Source: Marinobacter sp. S6332
Lineage (GTDB): Bacteria > Pseudomonadota > Gammaproteobacteria > Pseudomonadales > Oleiphilaceae
DNA: 64,000 bases
Assembly: GCF_023016045.1 (NCBI RefSeq)
Contig: NZ_JALKAP010000001.1
Location: 534,785 to 598,784 of the forward strand
Reading direction: 5' to 3'
Below the pieces are notes generated by a model. That model saw only the letters and a list, made by a program, of their open reading frames with translations. It made no database searches and was not told where the DNA came from. The position numbers were made by a program, and so were the translations under genes. Below are positions 42,194 to 50,878 of this stretch, one piece after another; position 1 is the stretch's first letter, and each line of letters opens with the position of its first letter.

Positions 42194-42931
42194 TCTGAAG
42201 TAATATCCGGCAATCCAAAGCATGGCTGTAAGCAGTGTTGCGACGACGATAGCTGGCCCCACGGGCACATCGGAAACCACGGAATAGGCGATCGCGACAA
42301 AATGGCCGGTGATTGCACAAATCGCTGCGACAATTGGTGGTTTATCGTGAACAGAACCCACGATCAACGGTGTGATGATTAGGGTCGCGAACACGACGTA
42401 AATACCGGCGAGCGACACCGAGTAAGTGACTGAAATGGCGAAAACGGGCATGAAGGCAGCACCGGAAAACCAAGCTGGTAGCTTCCAGCTGAGTAGCCAT
42501 ACAAACGCTGTCATTATCCCCGTTGCTATGATGAGCTCCCAACTTGCCCATAGTAGATCACCCGCAGCCGCCCTCTGCAGTGCTTGAGCGCCGTGAGGGT
42601 CACCACTAACCATCAATACCGCCAGACTGGCTCCCAGTACATAGAGAATGCCAATCCACGCCTCTTTGCCCGTGCCGAGAAACCTGAAAATCAGTTGTAC
42701 GGCTATGGCCGCGAGTAGGGCGAACAGCAAACTGCTTATCGACGCCCCTGCAAGTGTATGGTCTGGCAGGAAATACAATCCCGCCAGAGTTCCCAGCGCC
42801 GCCCATTGGGCAATCGCAAGATCCGCAAAAATGACTCCTCGGGCAATCACCTGATACCCCAGTGGCACGAGTAGCAGGCAGAGAAGCGCGCTACCGAGCG
42901 CCGGTAGGAGCATCCACTCAAAGGCTCCCAT
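42158..42931 (-). CDS. znuB: Zinc ABC transporter permease ZnuB
   Basis: The 257-residue protein is an ABC-3 family metal permease with about eight hydrophobic segments. It has the family features PLGYQVIARGVIFADLAIAQ near residue 25 and VASTLLTAMLWIAGYYF-like segments at the C-terminus. The ATG at 42931 has AGAGG upstream, and the gene overlaps znuA by 14 bases. No znuC ATPase gene is adjacent. Confidence 0.88.
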   Translation of the reverse strand: MGAFEWMLLPALGSALLCLLLVPLGYQVIARGVIFADLAIAQWAALGTLAGLYFLPDHTLAGASISSLLFALLAAIAVQLIFRFLGTGKEAWIGILYVLGASLAVLMVSGDPHGAQALQRAAAGDLLWASWELIIATGIMTAFVWLLSWKLPAWFSGAAFMPVFAISVTYSVSLAGIYVVFATLIITPLIVGSVHDKPPIVAAICAITGHFVAIAYSVVSDVPVGPAIVVATLLTAMLWIAGYYFRLESKQAPDTNE

Positions 42932-43841
42932 TAGCAACCTCTGGCATGGCACTTTCAAGGCGGTTGATAATTTCAGAAATCAGCTCAGCCAACGTGTCCG
43001 TTTTTGAGTCGTCAGTAACGGTTCCCGGTAGTACCAGAATGGGTTTTCGTATTTGAGCCGACAGCCATTGCGCAGGCTTTTGGTTCTGGTGACTGGCAAT
43101 CAAAATCGCTGCCGCATCTTCTAACCTCGGATCTGCTAATAGCTGATTCAGGTGGCTGGCGCTTGGCGGCAGACCGGGTTTCGGTTCTAGATCCATGGTT
43201 GCGCCTATGCCAAGCCATCTTAATAGATAGCTGAACCCGGTGTGCTGGATGACAAGGGAGCGCCCCTGCAAGGCTTTTGCTCTTTCTTGCCAATTCGCAC
43301 GATGGAAGTTCCAGTTAACGCGCCATTTTATATAACGCGCAAAGATATCTGCCGAGTTGTCTGGCCTCATTGCGCCAAGGCGCTCAGCCAGCGCCTTGGC
43401 GATGTTCGGTAGTTGGTCCGGCGAGAGATGCACATGGGGATTTCCCTCGGGATGTACATCTCCCATGCTGCGATCTACGTGATCATGGGGAGCAAACAAT
43501 TGAGCGTGATCTGAAGCAAAGAACAGCCCGGGTTGCCCCGTCTGAATGTCTGGGTTGCCGGCTCTCTGAAGCAGTGCCGGCAACCAGCCCGCTTCCAGTG
43601 AAGCTCCCGTACACACAGCAATGTCGGCCCGACTCATGGCTGCGATTAGGCTGGGCCTTGCTTCTATGTAGTGAGGGTCCTGCAGATAGCTTGTGGCTGT
43701 TGTGAAGTGAGCGTCTGGTATGAATACTCGGGCTAGAGCCGTCCATTCGGGCTCACAGGCAAACACATGAAAGTCTGCTCGGGCGGGCAGAGAAATCAGC
43801 CCGGTCAATACAGCGAGGATGAGCCAGATTGAGTAGCGCAT
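42918..43841 (-). CDS. znuA: Zinc ABC transporter substrate-binding protein ZnuA
   Basis: The 307-residue cluster-9 metal-binding protein begins with a signal peptide ending ARA near residue 22. The mature chain has FACEPEWTALARVF, DIAVCTGASLEAGWLP and the metal-ligand segment GNPHVHLSPDQLPNIAKAL. A His-containing loop before it (HDHVDRSMGDVHPEG) resembles the His-rich loop of ZnuA proteins. An ATG four codons upstream (43853), overlapping the barrel gene stop, is an alternative start. Confidence 0.88.
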   Translation of the reverse strand: MRYSIWLILAVLTGLISLPARADFHVFACEPEWTALARVFIPDAHFTTATSYLQDPHYIEARPSLIAAMSRADIAVCTGASLEAGWLPALLQRAGNPDIQTGQPGLFFASDHAQLFAPHDHVDRSMGDVHPEGNPHVHLSPDQLPNIAKALAERLGAMRPDNSADIFARYIKWRVNWNFHRANWQERAKALQGRSLVIQHTGFSYLLRWLGIGATMDLEPKPGLPPSASHLNQLLADPRLEDAAAILIASHQNQKPAQWLSAQIRKPILVLPGTVTDDSKTDTLAELISEIINRLESAMPEVANGSL

Positions 43842-43842
43842 A

Positions 43843-44955
43843 TCAGTACCCATGAGCCCCGTGTGCGCCGAGCGACACTACATATTGCAGCGCCACGGTA
43901 TTATCCGCGTTGCTGAACCCGGTTGCCGACTGATGAGTGTATTGGAGCCTGAGTGTCGAAAAATGTGAACGCGACCAGGCCAGCATGACATCTGTTTCTT
44001 TCAGGCGTTGGCTGTGGAAGTGATCACCATGTGCTTCACGCAAGTCCACTTCGCCATACCGGATACCCGCCGACCACTGTGGGGCGAATTGGTGAACGCC
44101 AGATACGTACCAACCCTCGTGATAGTCATCGGACGTCGCGAATGTGTTTAGGTCATCGGCATAGAGGTATTCCGCGCTGAGTGTGAACTGTTGTTCGCGG
44201 GTGTTGCCGTTTGGGGACCATTTCCAAATGGCATCGGCAATGTAGAGGTTTTTACCGGTGTAGGATGCGCCATGACTGTGGTCGTGCCCATGTTCATGAT
44301 CGAGGGCATGGTCGTGGTTTTCTTCGTCTGTGCTGATCTGACGGTTATGCAGATAGGACAGCCCTGCCTGCCAGCTCTGGGCGGCAGAAAAATCGCCACC
44401 TACTCGGGTATTGAGGGTATAGACACCGATATCTTCGGCCCCTTCCGAAAGTTGATTGCCATTGAATGCCTCGGCGCCTATTTGCCAGTAAAACGGTGTG
44501 TGTAGGAGAGCATTTATGCGCAGGCCGGTATCGTAATAGTGGCTTCCCAGCAGCGCCCGGTAAGCGGCTGGTCGCTCCACGAAATCATCTTCATGCATAT
44601 GTCGGCCATTGAGGTAACCTACTTGAGAGAGGAAGCGGCCTGCTCGTACGTTCAGCCCAAGAGGTAAGCCGTTGGTTTGTAAATAAGCTTCTTCAATCAG
44701 AACCTCGCTCTCGCCATCATGTTCTTCGAAAACGGTGGTTAACTGCCCCGAAAATAGATCGTCTATGGGAGATGAGAGTGAGAGTTCTGTATGCCCTAGG
44801 CCAAATCCTTGTTCTCGGTGAGACAGTGCGGTGTCATTTTGTTTGTAGTGTCCATCCAGAGTAAGGCTTACGTCTGGGTTGAGTTCGCTTGCCTCGGCAC
44901 CGCTTGTGAGCAGTGCCAGCGATAGGGCGGTAAAAGGTACAATGCGATTTAACAT
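43843..44955 (-). CDS. His-rich outer-membrane beta-barrel protein, probable zinc uptake
   Basis: The 370-residue protein has a signal peptide ending GAEAS near residue 22. Alternating beta-strand sequences follow, with an aromatic C-terminal residue (HGY), as in outer-membrane barrels. A loop near residue 220 is packed with His and Asp (NHDHALDHEHGHDHSHG), a likely zinc-binding surface. No TonB box was identified, so it may be a porin-like channel. It lies between the AztD-like gene and znuA. The exact family is not certain. Confidence 0.75.
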   Translation of the reverse strand: MLNRIVPFTALSLALLTSGAEASELNPDVSLTLDGHYKQNDTALSHREQGFGLGHTELSLSSPIDDLFSGQLTTVFEEHDGESEVLIEEAYLQTNGLPLGLNVRAGRFLSQVGYLNGRHMHEDDFVERPAAYRALLGSHYYDTGLRINALLHTPFYWQIGAEAFNGNQLSEGAEDIGVYTLNTRVGGDFSAAQSWQAGLSYLHNRQISTDEENHDHALDHEHGHDHSHGASYTGKNLYIADAIWKWSPNGNTREQQFTLSAEYLYADDLNTFATSDDYHEGWYVSGVHQFAPQWSAGIRYGEVDLREAHGDHFHSQRLKETDVMLAWSRSHFSTLRLQYTHQSATGFSNADNTVALQYVVSLGAHGAHGY

Positions 44956-45025
44956 GGATACTCCAACGGCAAGGCAACAAGGCAAACCAGTGAGCACCGG
45001 CCTGCCTTGTGAGGTTCAGAATGGG

Positions 45026-46306
45026 TTAGTGCGAGTGTTCTTCGTTGTGCTCCCCATTTGTCAGGCCCAGCCAGACAACGGAAGACGCGTTAAAGCCTAG
45101 GTCGATGCTGCGGACAACATCACCATCAGCCATATCCACCTCGATCACGGTTTGATTGTGCAGTACGAACACGTGTTCTTGAGCCGCCGATACAGTAACC
45201 GCCAAGGTATCTTCCTCGCTGGGCGCGTCCATCAGTTGAACGGTTTTGAACAATGCCCAGTTATCGGCGGGGTTGAATAGCCGTAGGCTGCCGTCGTTAC
45301 CAAGTACATAGAACACCTCACCGTGAGTCGTAAATCCTTGGGTGAGTGGGGCTACGTCTGGGCCAAGGTCCAGCTCTTGGTAAATAGTCGATTCTGACTC
45401 TGGATCGATGATAAAGAGCTGGTCTCCTGCAATACCTACCAGCTCTTCAACGTCATGATTGGCGACAAGGGTTCCAATGCGTGCGCCTGTTTCAAGGCTG
45501 TCAGGGTTAGCCAATTTGGTAGCTGGATAGCCAGCTTCGTGGAGGTCGATCACCAGCACGCCGTCATCGCACCCAAACCCGAGACTGTGCGCGTTCGCGA
45601 CGGCACCGTGGAGCTTCGGGCAGGCCTCGTCGTACCGAGTCTCGAAGTTGAAGCTGGAGCCGTCAAAATGATAACGCTCGACTGCCGCTGGGAGTGTGGT
45701 ATCTGTAATGCCACTATCACGATAGGTCACGAATAGGTGCTCGCCAATCAGTTTGGCAACACCGTGCATGTTGTTTTCAAGATCGAGACTGGCGAGAGTG
45801 GAGCTGTTCCCCAAGGTCGCGTCAGAAAAAACTGTCACTTTTGAACGGGCAGCAGAACCACCGTCAAAGAAGACGACACCGTAAGGCTCGTCCAAAGTGT
45901 AGTGAGTGGGCTTGTGGTCATTCAGCGTCAAGGGCAGCATGGCCGGGGCTTCGGCATAGTCGTGTAGATGATCGCCGTGATCCTCTGTATAGAGCCCGCC
46001 ATCAAAGAATGACACTCGATCGCCTTCACGTTGGATAGCAACAGCATACCGATGATCGGGTGATGCATAGAGGTATGGGGGTTCACCGTCCATAGCCATG
46101 GACGTAAGTACCTGTTCATCGTCCAAGTTCAAAAACTTCAGGGCCGACGCATCCATATCAAACAGGGCCAGACGCCCGCCGGTATCGATGTCTGTGTTGT
46201 TGTGCGCCTCATCTGAACTGCTTCCGCCACAGGCGGTTAGGAGCGTTGCGGTGGTCAGTGCCAAGAGGCGCAACATAGAGGGGAGGGGGTGAGAGTGGTA
46301 GATCAT
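45026..46306 (-). CDS. AztD-like zinc-binding lipoprotein (beta-propeller)
   Basis: The 426-residue protein carries a signal peptide ending in the lipobox LTAC near residue 26. Repeated strands of beta-propeller style follow (LALFDMDASALKFLNL, YAVAIQREGDRVSFFDGG, LFVTYRDSGITDTTLP). His-rich stretches occur at HGDHLHD and at the C-terminus (EHNEEHSH). This pattern resembles AztD, a periplasmic zinc chaperone. It is the first gene of the leftward operon, next to a Zur-type operator. The start has AAGGA seven bases upstream. Confidence 0.72.
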   Translation of the reverse strand: MIYHSHPLPSMLRLLALTTATLLTACGGSSSDEAHNNTDIDTGGRLALFDMDASALKFLNLDDEQVLTSMAMDGEPPYLYASPDHRYAVAIQREGDRVSFFDGGLYTEDHGDHLHDYAEAPAMLPLTLNDHKPTHYTLDEPYGVVFFDGGSAARSKVTVFSDATLGNSSTLASLDLENNMHGVAKLIGEHLFVTYRDSGITDTTLPAAVERYHFDGSSFNFETRYDEACPKLHGAVANAHSLGFGCDDGVLVIDLHEAGYPATKLANPDSLETGARIGTLVANHDVEELVGIAGDQLFIIDPESESTIYQELDLGPDVAPLTQGFTTHGEVFYVLGNDGSLRLFNPADNWALFKTVQLMDAPSEEDTLAVTVSAAQEHVFVLHNQTVIEVDMADGDVVRSIDLGFNASSVVWLGLTNGEHNEEHSH

Positions 46307-46321
46307 AAAGCTTCCTTTTAG

Positions 46322-46338
46322 ATGTTATAACATTGCAT
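46322..46338. promoter_or_regulatory. Zur-type operator, leftward zinc operon
   Basis: The 17-base site ATGTTATAACATTGCAT matches the gammaproteobacterial Zur pattern (ATGTTAT-N3-ATAACAT) at the whole left half and five of seven positions in the right half. It lies 16 bases upstream of the AztD-like gene. Confidence 0.7.
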
Positions 46339-46452
46339 TTCTGACATTGAAGCGAGCCAATCCTGATTCAAGACATGGAGTGTTATCCTGTTGGGCGTAG
46401 ACCGTCTTAGAGGGATTTGGTCACAAAATGGAGTGTTTCTGAACGCTTTAAA

Positions 46453-46469
46453 ATGTTATGTTATAACAT
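46453..46469. promoter_or_regulatory. Zur-type operator, rightward zinc operon
   Basis: ATGTTAT-GTT-ATAACAT is a perfect 7-3-7 inverted repeat with both half-sites equal to the known Zur consensus. It lies 45 bases upstream of the CobW-type GTPase gene, within a 207-base divergent gap. Confidence 0.85.
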
Positions 46470-46513
46470 ATTCGGTGTAAAGCAGAGTTTATCCGACAAC
46501 GAAGGGTCAGCAA

Positions 46514-47515
46514 ATGGCAGGCAATCCGACACGCATCCCCACTCACTTAGTGCTTGGTTTTCTCGGTGCTGGAAAAACCACGGCAATTCTCAACCTGTTG
46601 AAGCAGAAGCCGGAAGGGGAGCGGTGGGCGGTGTTGGTTAATGAATTCGGCGAGGTTGGTATTGACGGAGCCTTTTTGTCGAATCAGGGTGTGGCGGTTA
46701 AAGAGGTGCCTGGTGGTTGTATGTGCTGTGTTTCCGGGCTGCCTATGCAGATTGGGCTTAACAGCTTAATCAGTTTTGCCCGTCCGGACCGGCTGTTTAT
46801 CGAACCAACAGGGTTGGGCCACCCGGCACAGGTAATCGAAACCTTAACGGGCGAGTTTTACAAAGATGTAGTGAGTCTTTGCACATCCGTTTGCTTGGTT
46901 GATCCGCGCAGGTTGGAAGACAAACGTGTGCTTGCTAGCCGACAATTTCATGACCAAGTGGCTGTGGCCGATGTGTTGGTGGCGAGCAAATCAGATCTTT
47001 GTACGGCTCATCAGTTAGATCAATTTGATAACTGGGCAAATACTTGGCAACCCGCAAAGCAGCGCATTGGGCAGATCAGTGGCGGTGAGCTTCCGCTAGA
47101 TTGGCTAGCAGGTAGTTCGGGCAACTTGCCTCCACATTATCCCGACAGTCACCACCATCACCACCGTAAAACCTCGGCTGAGAAGCCTTCGCTGGCGGAT
47201 GAGCCTTGGCAGTCTTACTTCAATCAGGGCGAAGGTTATAACAGCATGGGCTGGCGGGTTCATGAAGACCTGATGTTTGATCCGATTGCGTTGCAAAGCC
47301 TGGCCTCCAACGCGGAGTTTGAGCGCTTCAAAGGGGTGGCACGCACGACCGAAGGTTGGTGGATGTTTAATGCCGTGGAGGGTGTTCTAACGCTGCTAGA
47401 CGCGGAGCCGACCGATGAGTCCCGGCTCGAGATTATCAGCCAAAAATTGGAGCCTGAGCAGCTGGATCAGCAGCTTCGTGCTGCCTTAGCTGAACCCACT
47501 AAGAGCAAATTGTGA
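46514..47515 (+). CDS. CobW/ZNG1-family metal-chaperone GTPase
   Basis: The 333-residue protein belongs to the COG0523 GTPases, several of which insert zinc into client enzymes under zinc starvation. Walker A is GFLGAGKTT at residues 15-23, and the metal motif CMCC lies at residues 69-72. A His-rich run near residue 215 (SHHHHHRK) may bind zinc. The C-terminal CobW_C domain follows. It is controlled by the perfect Zur-type site upstream. Confidence 0.93.
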   Translation: MAGNPTRIPTHLVLGFLGAGKTTAILNLLKQKPEGERWAVLVNEFGEVGIDGAFLSNQGVAVKEVPGGCMCCVSGLPMQIGLNSLISFARPDRLFIEPTGLGHPAQVIETLTGEFYKDVVSLCTSVCLVDPRRLEDKRVLASRQFHDQVAVADVLVASKSDLCTAHQLDQFDNWANTWQPAKQRIGQISGGELPLDWLAGSSGNLPPHYPDSHHHHHRKTSAEKPSLADEPWQSYFNQGEGYNSMGWRVHEDLMFDPIALQSLASNAEFERFKGVARTTEGWWMFNAVEGVLTLLDAEPTDESRLEIISQKLEPEQLDQQLRAALAEPTKSKL

Positions 47516-47517
47516 CC

Positions 47518-47566
47518 GTCTATATTCAGCCGCCCATCTGAAGTTTAACGGGTGGGGAATATAGAC
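47518..47566. repeat. Long hairpin after the CobW-type gene
   Basis: GTCTATATTC (47518-47527) pairs perfectly with GAATATAGAC (47557-47566), and inner CCGCCC pairs with GGGTGG. No T-run follows. It begins two bases after the GTPase stop and may separate it from the zrgA-like gene or regulate that gene. Confidence 0.55.
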
Positions 47567-47601
47567 ACTTTCCCTAGTATTAACTGCAATAAGGTAAAGA
47601 A

Positions 47602-48144
47602 ATGCTTTCCAGAAAACGAGTGGTTATCACCATCGCCTCAGCACTCATCGGTTCGCCCCTAATGGCCGCAGACAACCCCGCTTCACATCTGCACGGGCAG
47701 GCCAACCTGCAACTTGCTTTCAACGATAATCGGGTTGATTTATTGTTCGAATCTCCTGCTGGTAACTTGCTGGGGTTCGAGCATGAACCGCGTACAACGG
47801 AACAACAACAAACGTTAGATAGCGTCACTAGTTGGCTAAAGGCAACACCGCTCATCAATACTTCCGAATCAACATGCACGGTGGAGGCTGCTAACGTTCA
47901 GCACCTAGGGCATGATGATGGGCAAGCTCATGCCCACACCCATGGCGAGGAGGAGCATCACGCTGACATTGAAGTTACTCAGGTTCTGGTGTGTTCCGGT
48001 CTAAAACAAGCAGTGTCTTTGGTAACGCCTATTTCCACTCGCTTTTCGGGCGTGGAACATCTCACTATCGAATGGGTTGGCCCAGATGGGCAGGGCGCAA
48101 CCCGATTGGAGCCCGGGAATCAGGCTTTTAAGCTTGGGCGCTGA
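47602..48144 (+). CDS. ZrgA-like DUF2796 zinc-binding periplasmic protein
   Basis: The 180-residue protein has a signal peptide ending LMAA near residue 22. The DUF2796 fold follows: SHLHGQANLQLAFNDNRVDL at the start, SPAGNLLGFEHEP, then a His/Asp/Glu-rich loop (HDDGQAHAHTHGEEEHH) near residue 105, and a C-terminal beta segment. In Vibrio the family member ZrgA works with a zinc-regulated ABC transporter. An ABC ATPase and an FtsX-like permease are encoded just downstream here. Confidence 0.85.
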   Translation: MLSRKRVVITIASALIGSPLMAADNPASHLHGQANLQLAFNDNRVDLLFESPAGNLLGFEHEPRTTEQQQTLDSVTSWLKATPLINTSESTCTVEAANVQHLGHDDGQAHAHTHGEEEHHADIEVTQVLVCSGLKQAVSLVTPISTRFSGVEHLTIEWVGPDGQGATRLEPGNQAFKLGR

Positions 48145-48146
48145 GG

Positions 48147-48668
48147 TTACTCTTCATAGGGTTCAACGGCTTCGGCAACCATGGAGTAGGATGAGGTGCC
48201 AATGTCGGTTTCGGTGCGGTCAATCACCAGAGTACCTTCAACCCAAACGGGGTCGTACAAAGCTTCAAGCTTAAACCCCTGTTTGTACTTGATGTGGATA
48301 ATTTGGTTGGGCGGCGGAGGCGGAACGTGTATGCAGGCGCCATAATAGGGAACCAGAAAAAACTCTAATATGCGCATGTCTTTGGTTGTTTTCAGAGGCA
48401 CGACAAAACCGGGGATTCTGCTTTCAATATTGCTCATTTCCGGAACAACCCGGCCGGTCATAATTTCGTCCGGCAAGAGTGCAGGCCCATCACCGTCATG
48501 CTCCAGTTCCGGCATGCTTTCGAGCAATGCCAGATCCTTGGCGGGCATGAGTTCAAGCCAATCAATTTCCCGTGGCTGTGAGTGTGCGGGCACCACCGAC
48601 ATGCTCAGTAGAAAAAACAGAAAAACCGATACGGACGCCCTTGCAGGGCCATTAAAAGAGTGGAGCAC
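48147..48668 (-). CDS. DUF3299 secreted protein
   Basis: The 173-residue protein has a signal peptide (about residues 1-30). The DUF3299 core is recognised by the motif YYGACIHVPPPPPNQIIHI near residue 110 and the following DPVWVEGTL. The function of the family is unknown, but members often lie near LolD/FtsX-type transporters. It is encoded opposite to its neighbours, ending two bases from the zrgA-like gene and divergent from the ABC ATPase gene. Confidence 0.85.
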   Translation of the reverse strand: MLHSFNGPARASVSVFLFFLLSMSVVPAHSQPREIDWLELMPAKDLALLESMPELEHDGDGPALLPDEIMTGRVVPEMSNIESRIPGFVVPLKTTKDMRILEFFLVPYYGACIHVPPPPPNQIIHIKYKQGFKLEALYDPVWVEGTLVIDRTETDIGTSSYSMVAEAVEPYEE

Positions 48669-48753
48669 TGCAAACTTCCCCGAAAAACTTGCAGCCGTTT
48701 AAGCGGCTGCGAATAAGATATTGGAATAATACACGGAGCCGTTACCGATCAAC

Positions 48754-49470
48754 ATGAACAGCCAGTTATTATCCAGCGCAGATGGCTCTATCGATAAGCC
48801 TGCCGCACTTGAAACCTCAAACCTTACTTTTTGCTGGGATCGTCTTCAGCCGACGTTAAGATTCCCTGATCTTAACCTGCCTCGAGGCGAGCACCTTTTT
48901 TTATACGGCCCAAGCGGGACCGGTAAAAGTACGCTCCTAAGCCTCTTGGCTGGAATGCTTTCGCCAGCCAGTGGCGTGGTCAAATTGTTAGGCACCGAAT
49001 TCCACACGTCAGGTGCAGGCAAGCGCGACCGTTTCCGAGCGGATCATATCGGTGTGATCTTCCAGCAATTCAACCTTGTGCCTTACCTCACCGCCGAAGC
49101 CAATGTAACTTTACCTTGTAAACTTTCATCCCGGCGCCAGTCCGCTACAGGGGAAAGCCCAACAGTGGCCGCACAACGGCTATTGTCCGCCTTGGCGATT
49201 CCACAGAGCCATTGGCAACGCAAGGTCACCCAGCTCAGCATTGGTCAGCAGCAACGCATTGCCGCTGCACGGGCGCTCATTGGGGCTCCGGAGATTATTT
49301 TGGCTGACGAGCCTACATCCGCATTGGATAGCGATAACCGTGACCGCTTCATCAACCTGCTCTTAGGACTGGCAGGCGAGCGCAACACATCCGTGGTGTT
49401 TGTTAGCCACGACAGGTCGCTTGCCCGGTGCTTTCATCATCAGATTGAGCTCGGACAGGTGTCAGCATGA
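48754..49470 (+). CDS. ABC transporter ATPase (LolD/MacB-type)
   Basis: The 238-residue ATPase has Walker A GPSGTGKST near residue 50, Q-loop FQQFNLVPYLTAEANV, signature QLSIGQQQRIAAARAL, Walker B IILADEPTSALD and switch His VSHDR. It resembles the LolD/MacB group that pairs with FtsX-like permeases, and not ZnuC. The 3' end overlaps the permease start (ATGA). A small hairpin (GCAGCCG 48691-48697 with CGGCTGC 48704-48710) lies upstream. Confidence 0.93.
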   Translation: MNSQLLSSADGSIDKPAALETSNLTFCWDRLQPTLRFPDLNLPRGEHLFLYGPSGTGKSTLLSLLAGMLSPASGVVKLLGTEFHTSGAGKRDRFRADHIGVIFQQFNLVPYLTAEANVTLPCKLSSRRQSATGESPTVAAQRLLSALAIPQSHWQRKVTQLSIGQQQRIAAARALIGAPEIILADEPTSALDSDNRDRFINLLLGLAGERNTSVVFVSHDRSLARCFHHQIELGQVSA

Positions 49471-50741
49471 AGTTTCGTCTCGCATTGTCTCTTGCAACAG
49501 CAAGCCTTTGGTACAGGCGCAAGGTGTTGGCGCTGGTGTGCCTCACCCTTACTCTTAGCGTCACCCTGCTACTTGGCGTTCAATACTTGCGTACTGAGGT
49601 GAAGCAATCGTTTACCAGCACCATCAGCGATACCGATCTGATTATCGGCGCCCGCAGTGGCCAGCTTAACCTATTGCTGTACACGGTGTTTCATATGGGA
49701 GATGCCACAAACAATATCCGCTGGTCGACTTTTCAGGCGCTCGAAAAAGATGCGCGTATCGACTGGCTGATTCCTATTTCACTGGGTGACAGCTACAAGG
49801 GGTTCCGAGTTGTAGCCACCGACAAAGCGTTTAAGGAGTACTTCCGGTACGGCCAAGGTCAACCTTTAAAGCTAGCAGGTGGTCAGTGGTTTGATGGGAT
49901 TTTTGATGTGGTATTGGGCGCAGGCGTTGCAAGAACCCTGAACCATCATCTCAATGATGACGTCATATTGTCCCATGGGGGTGGGCGTACCAGCTTCTCC
50001 AATCACAAAGACACGCCCTTCAAGGTAACCGGCATTCTTGAGGCCACGGGCACACCGGTGGACCAGGCAGTTTATATCAGCCTTCAAGGAATGGAGGCGA
50101 TACACGTAGGTTGGGAGTCGGGAGTCGCTATTCCAGGGCGCACCCTCACGCCCGAGCGGGCGCAGGCCCGAGATCTCACGCCTAGCGCGATTACCGCCGT
50201 ATTTGCCGGCCTGGATCGTAAAATTCTGACGTTCCGTGTGCAGCGCGATATTAATCAGTACGCCGAGGAGCCGCTTTCTGCCATTTTGCCAGGTGTCGCT
50301 TTGAGTGAGCTATGGCGCTTGATGAGCCAGTTTGAACGGGCGTTGCTTGGCATAACCGGCTTTGTTGTGGTGACCAGTTTGATCGGTTTAATTGCGGTAC
50401 TGCTCACACTGCAAGCCCAGCGCGCACATGAGATTGCGATCCTGCGCGCGACCGGGGCATCTCCCGGGCTGATCGCCAGCCTCTATGTGATCGAATGCTT
50501 GGGGCTTGCAGTGGTGGCTTGTTTGACCGCGCTTGTATTGAGCTCGCTCGCAATCTCAATACTTGGCCCTTGGTTACTGACAAATTACGGCATTCAAATT
50601 CAATTGCGCCCCCTGAACCTGGATGAGTGGGTTCTGCTGGCTTCTGTGCCGCTGGCGGCCTTGTTGGTGGCCTTTGTTCCAGCATTGAGCGCTTGGCAGA
50701 AAAGTAGGTCACAAGGGTTCGGAAGCCCGGAGGAGTTGTAA
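49467..50741 (+). CDS. ABC transporter permease, FtsX-like
   Basis: The 424-residue protein has an N-terminal helix (residues 15-38), a large extracytoplasmic domain and three C-terminal helices with the FtsX pattern (LQAQRAHEIAILRATGASPG near residue 312). Such permeases do not move small ions through a channel but act mechanically, for example in lipoprotein release. In this setting it may work with the ZrgA-like and DUF3299 proteins in envelope zinc handling, which is inferred from position. Confidence 0.88.
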   Translation: MKFRLALSLATASLWYRRKVLALVCLTLTLSVTLLLGVQYLRTEVKQSFTSTISDTDLIIGARSGQLNLLLYTVFHMGDATNNIRWSTFQALEKDARIDWLIPISLGDSYKGFRVVATDKAFKEYFRYGQGQPLKLAGGQWFDGIFDVVLGAGVARTLNHHLNDDVILSHGGGRTSFSNHKDTPFKVTGILEATGTPVDQAVYISLQGMEAIHVGWESGVAIPGRTLTPERAQARDLTPSAITAVFAGLDRKILTFRVQRDINQYAEEPLSAILPGVALSELWRLMSQFERALLGITGFVVVTSLIGLIAVLLTLQAQRAHEIAILRATGASPGLIASLYVIECLGLAVVACLTALVLSSLAISILGPWLLTNYGIQIQLRPLNLDEWVLLASVPLAALLVAFVPALSAWQKSRSQGFGSPEEL

Positions 50742-50878
50742 AAGAAGCTCGATAGGGCCTCAGTAAAATCTGAAAACTCATCAGTTGCCAATCGTTCTGT
50801 GCGTTAACAAAGGTATCCACTAGACTGGGAGCCAGAAATTACTTTGAGCAACATCTACCATGAGACCGCAGTGGGAAT

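Noticed and set aside
47144..47168. CAC-rich run in the CobW gene as a short repeat array
   Set aside because: It encodes the His-rich metal-binding loop of the GTPase and is coding sequence.
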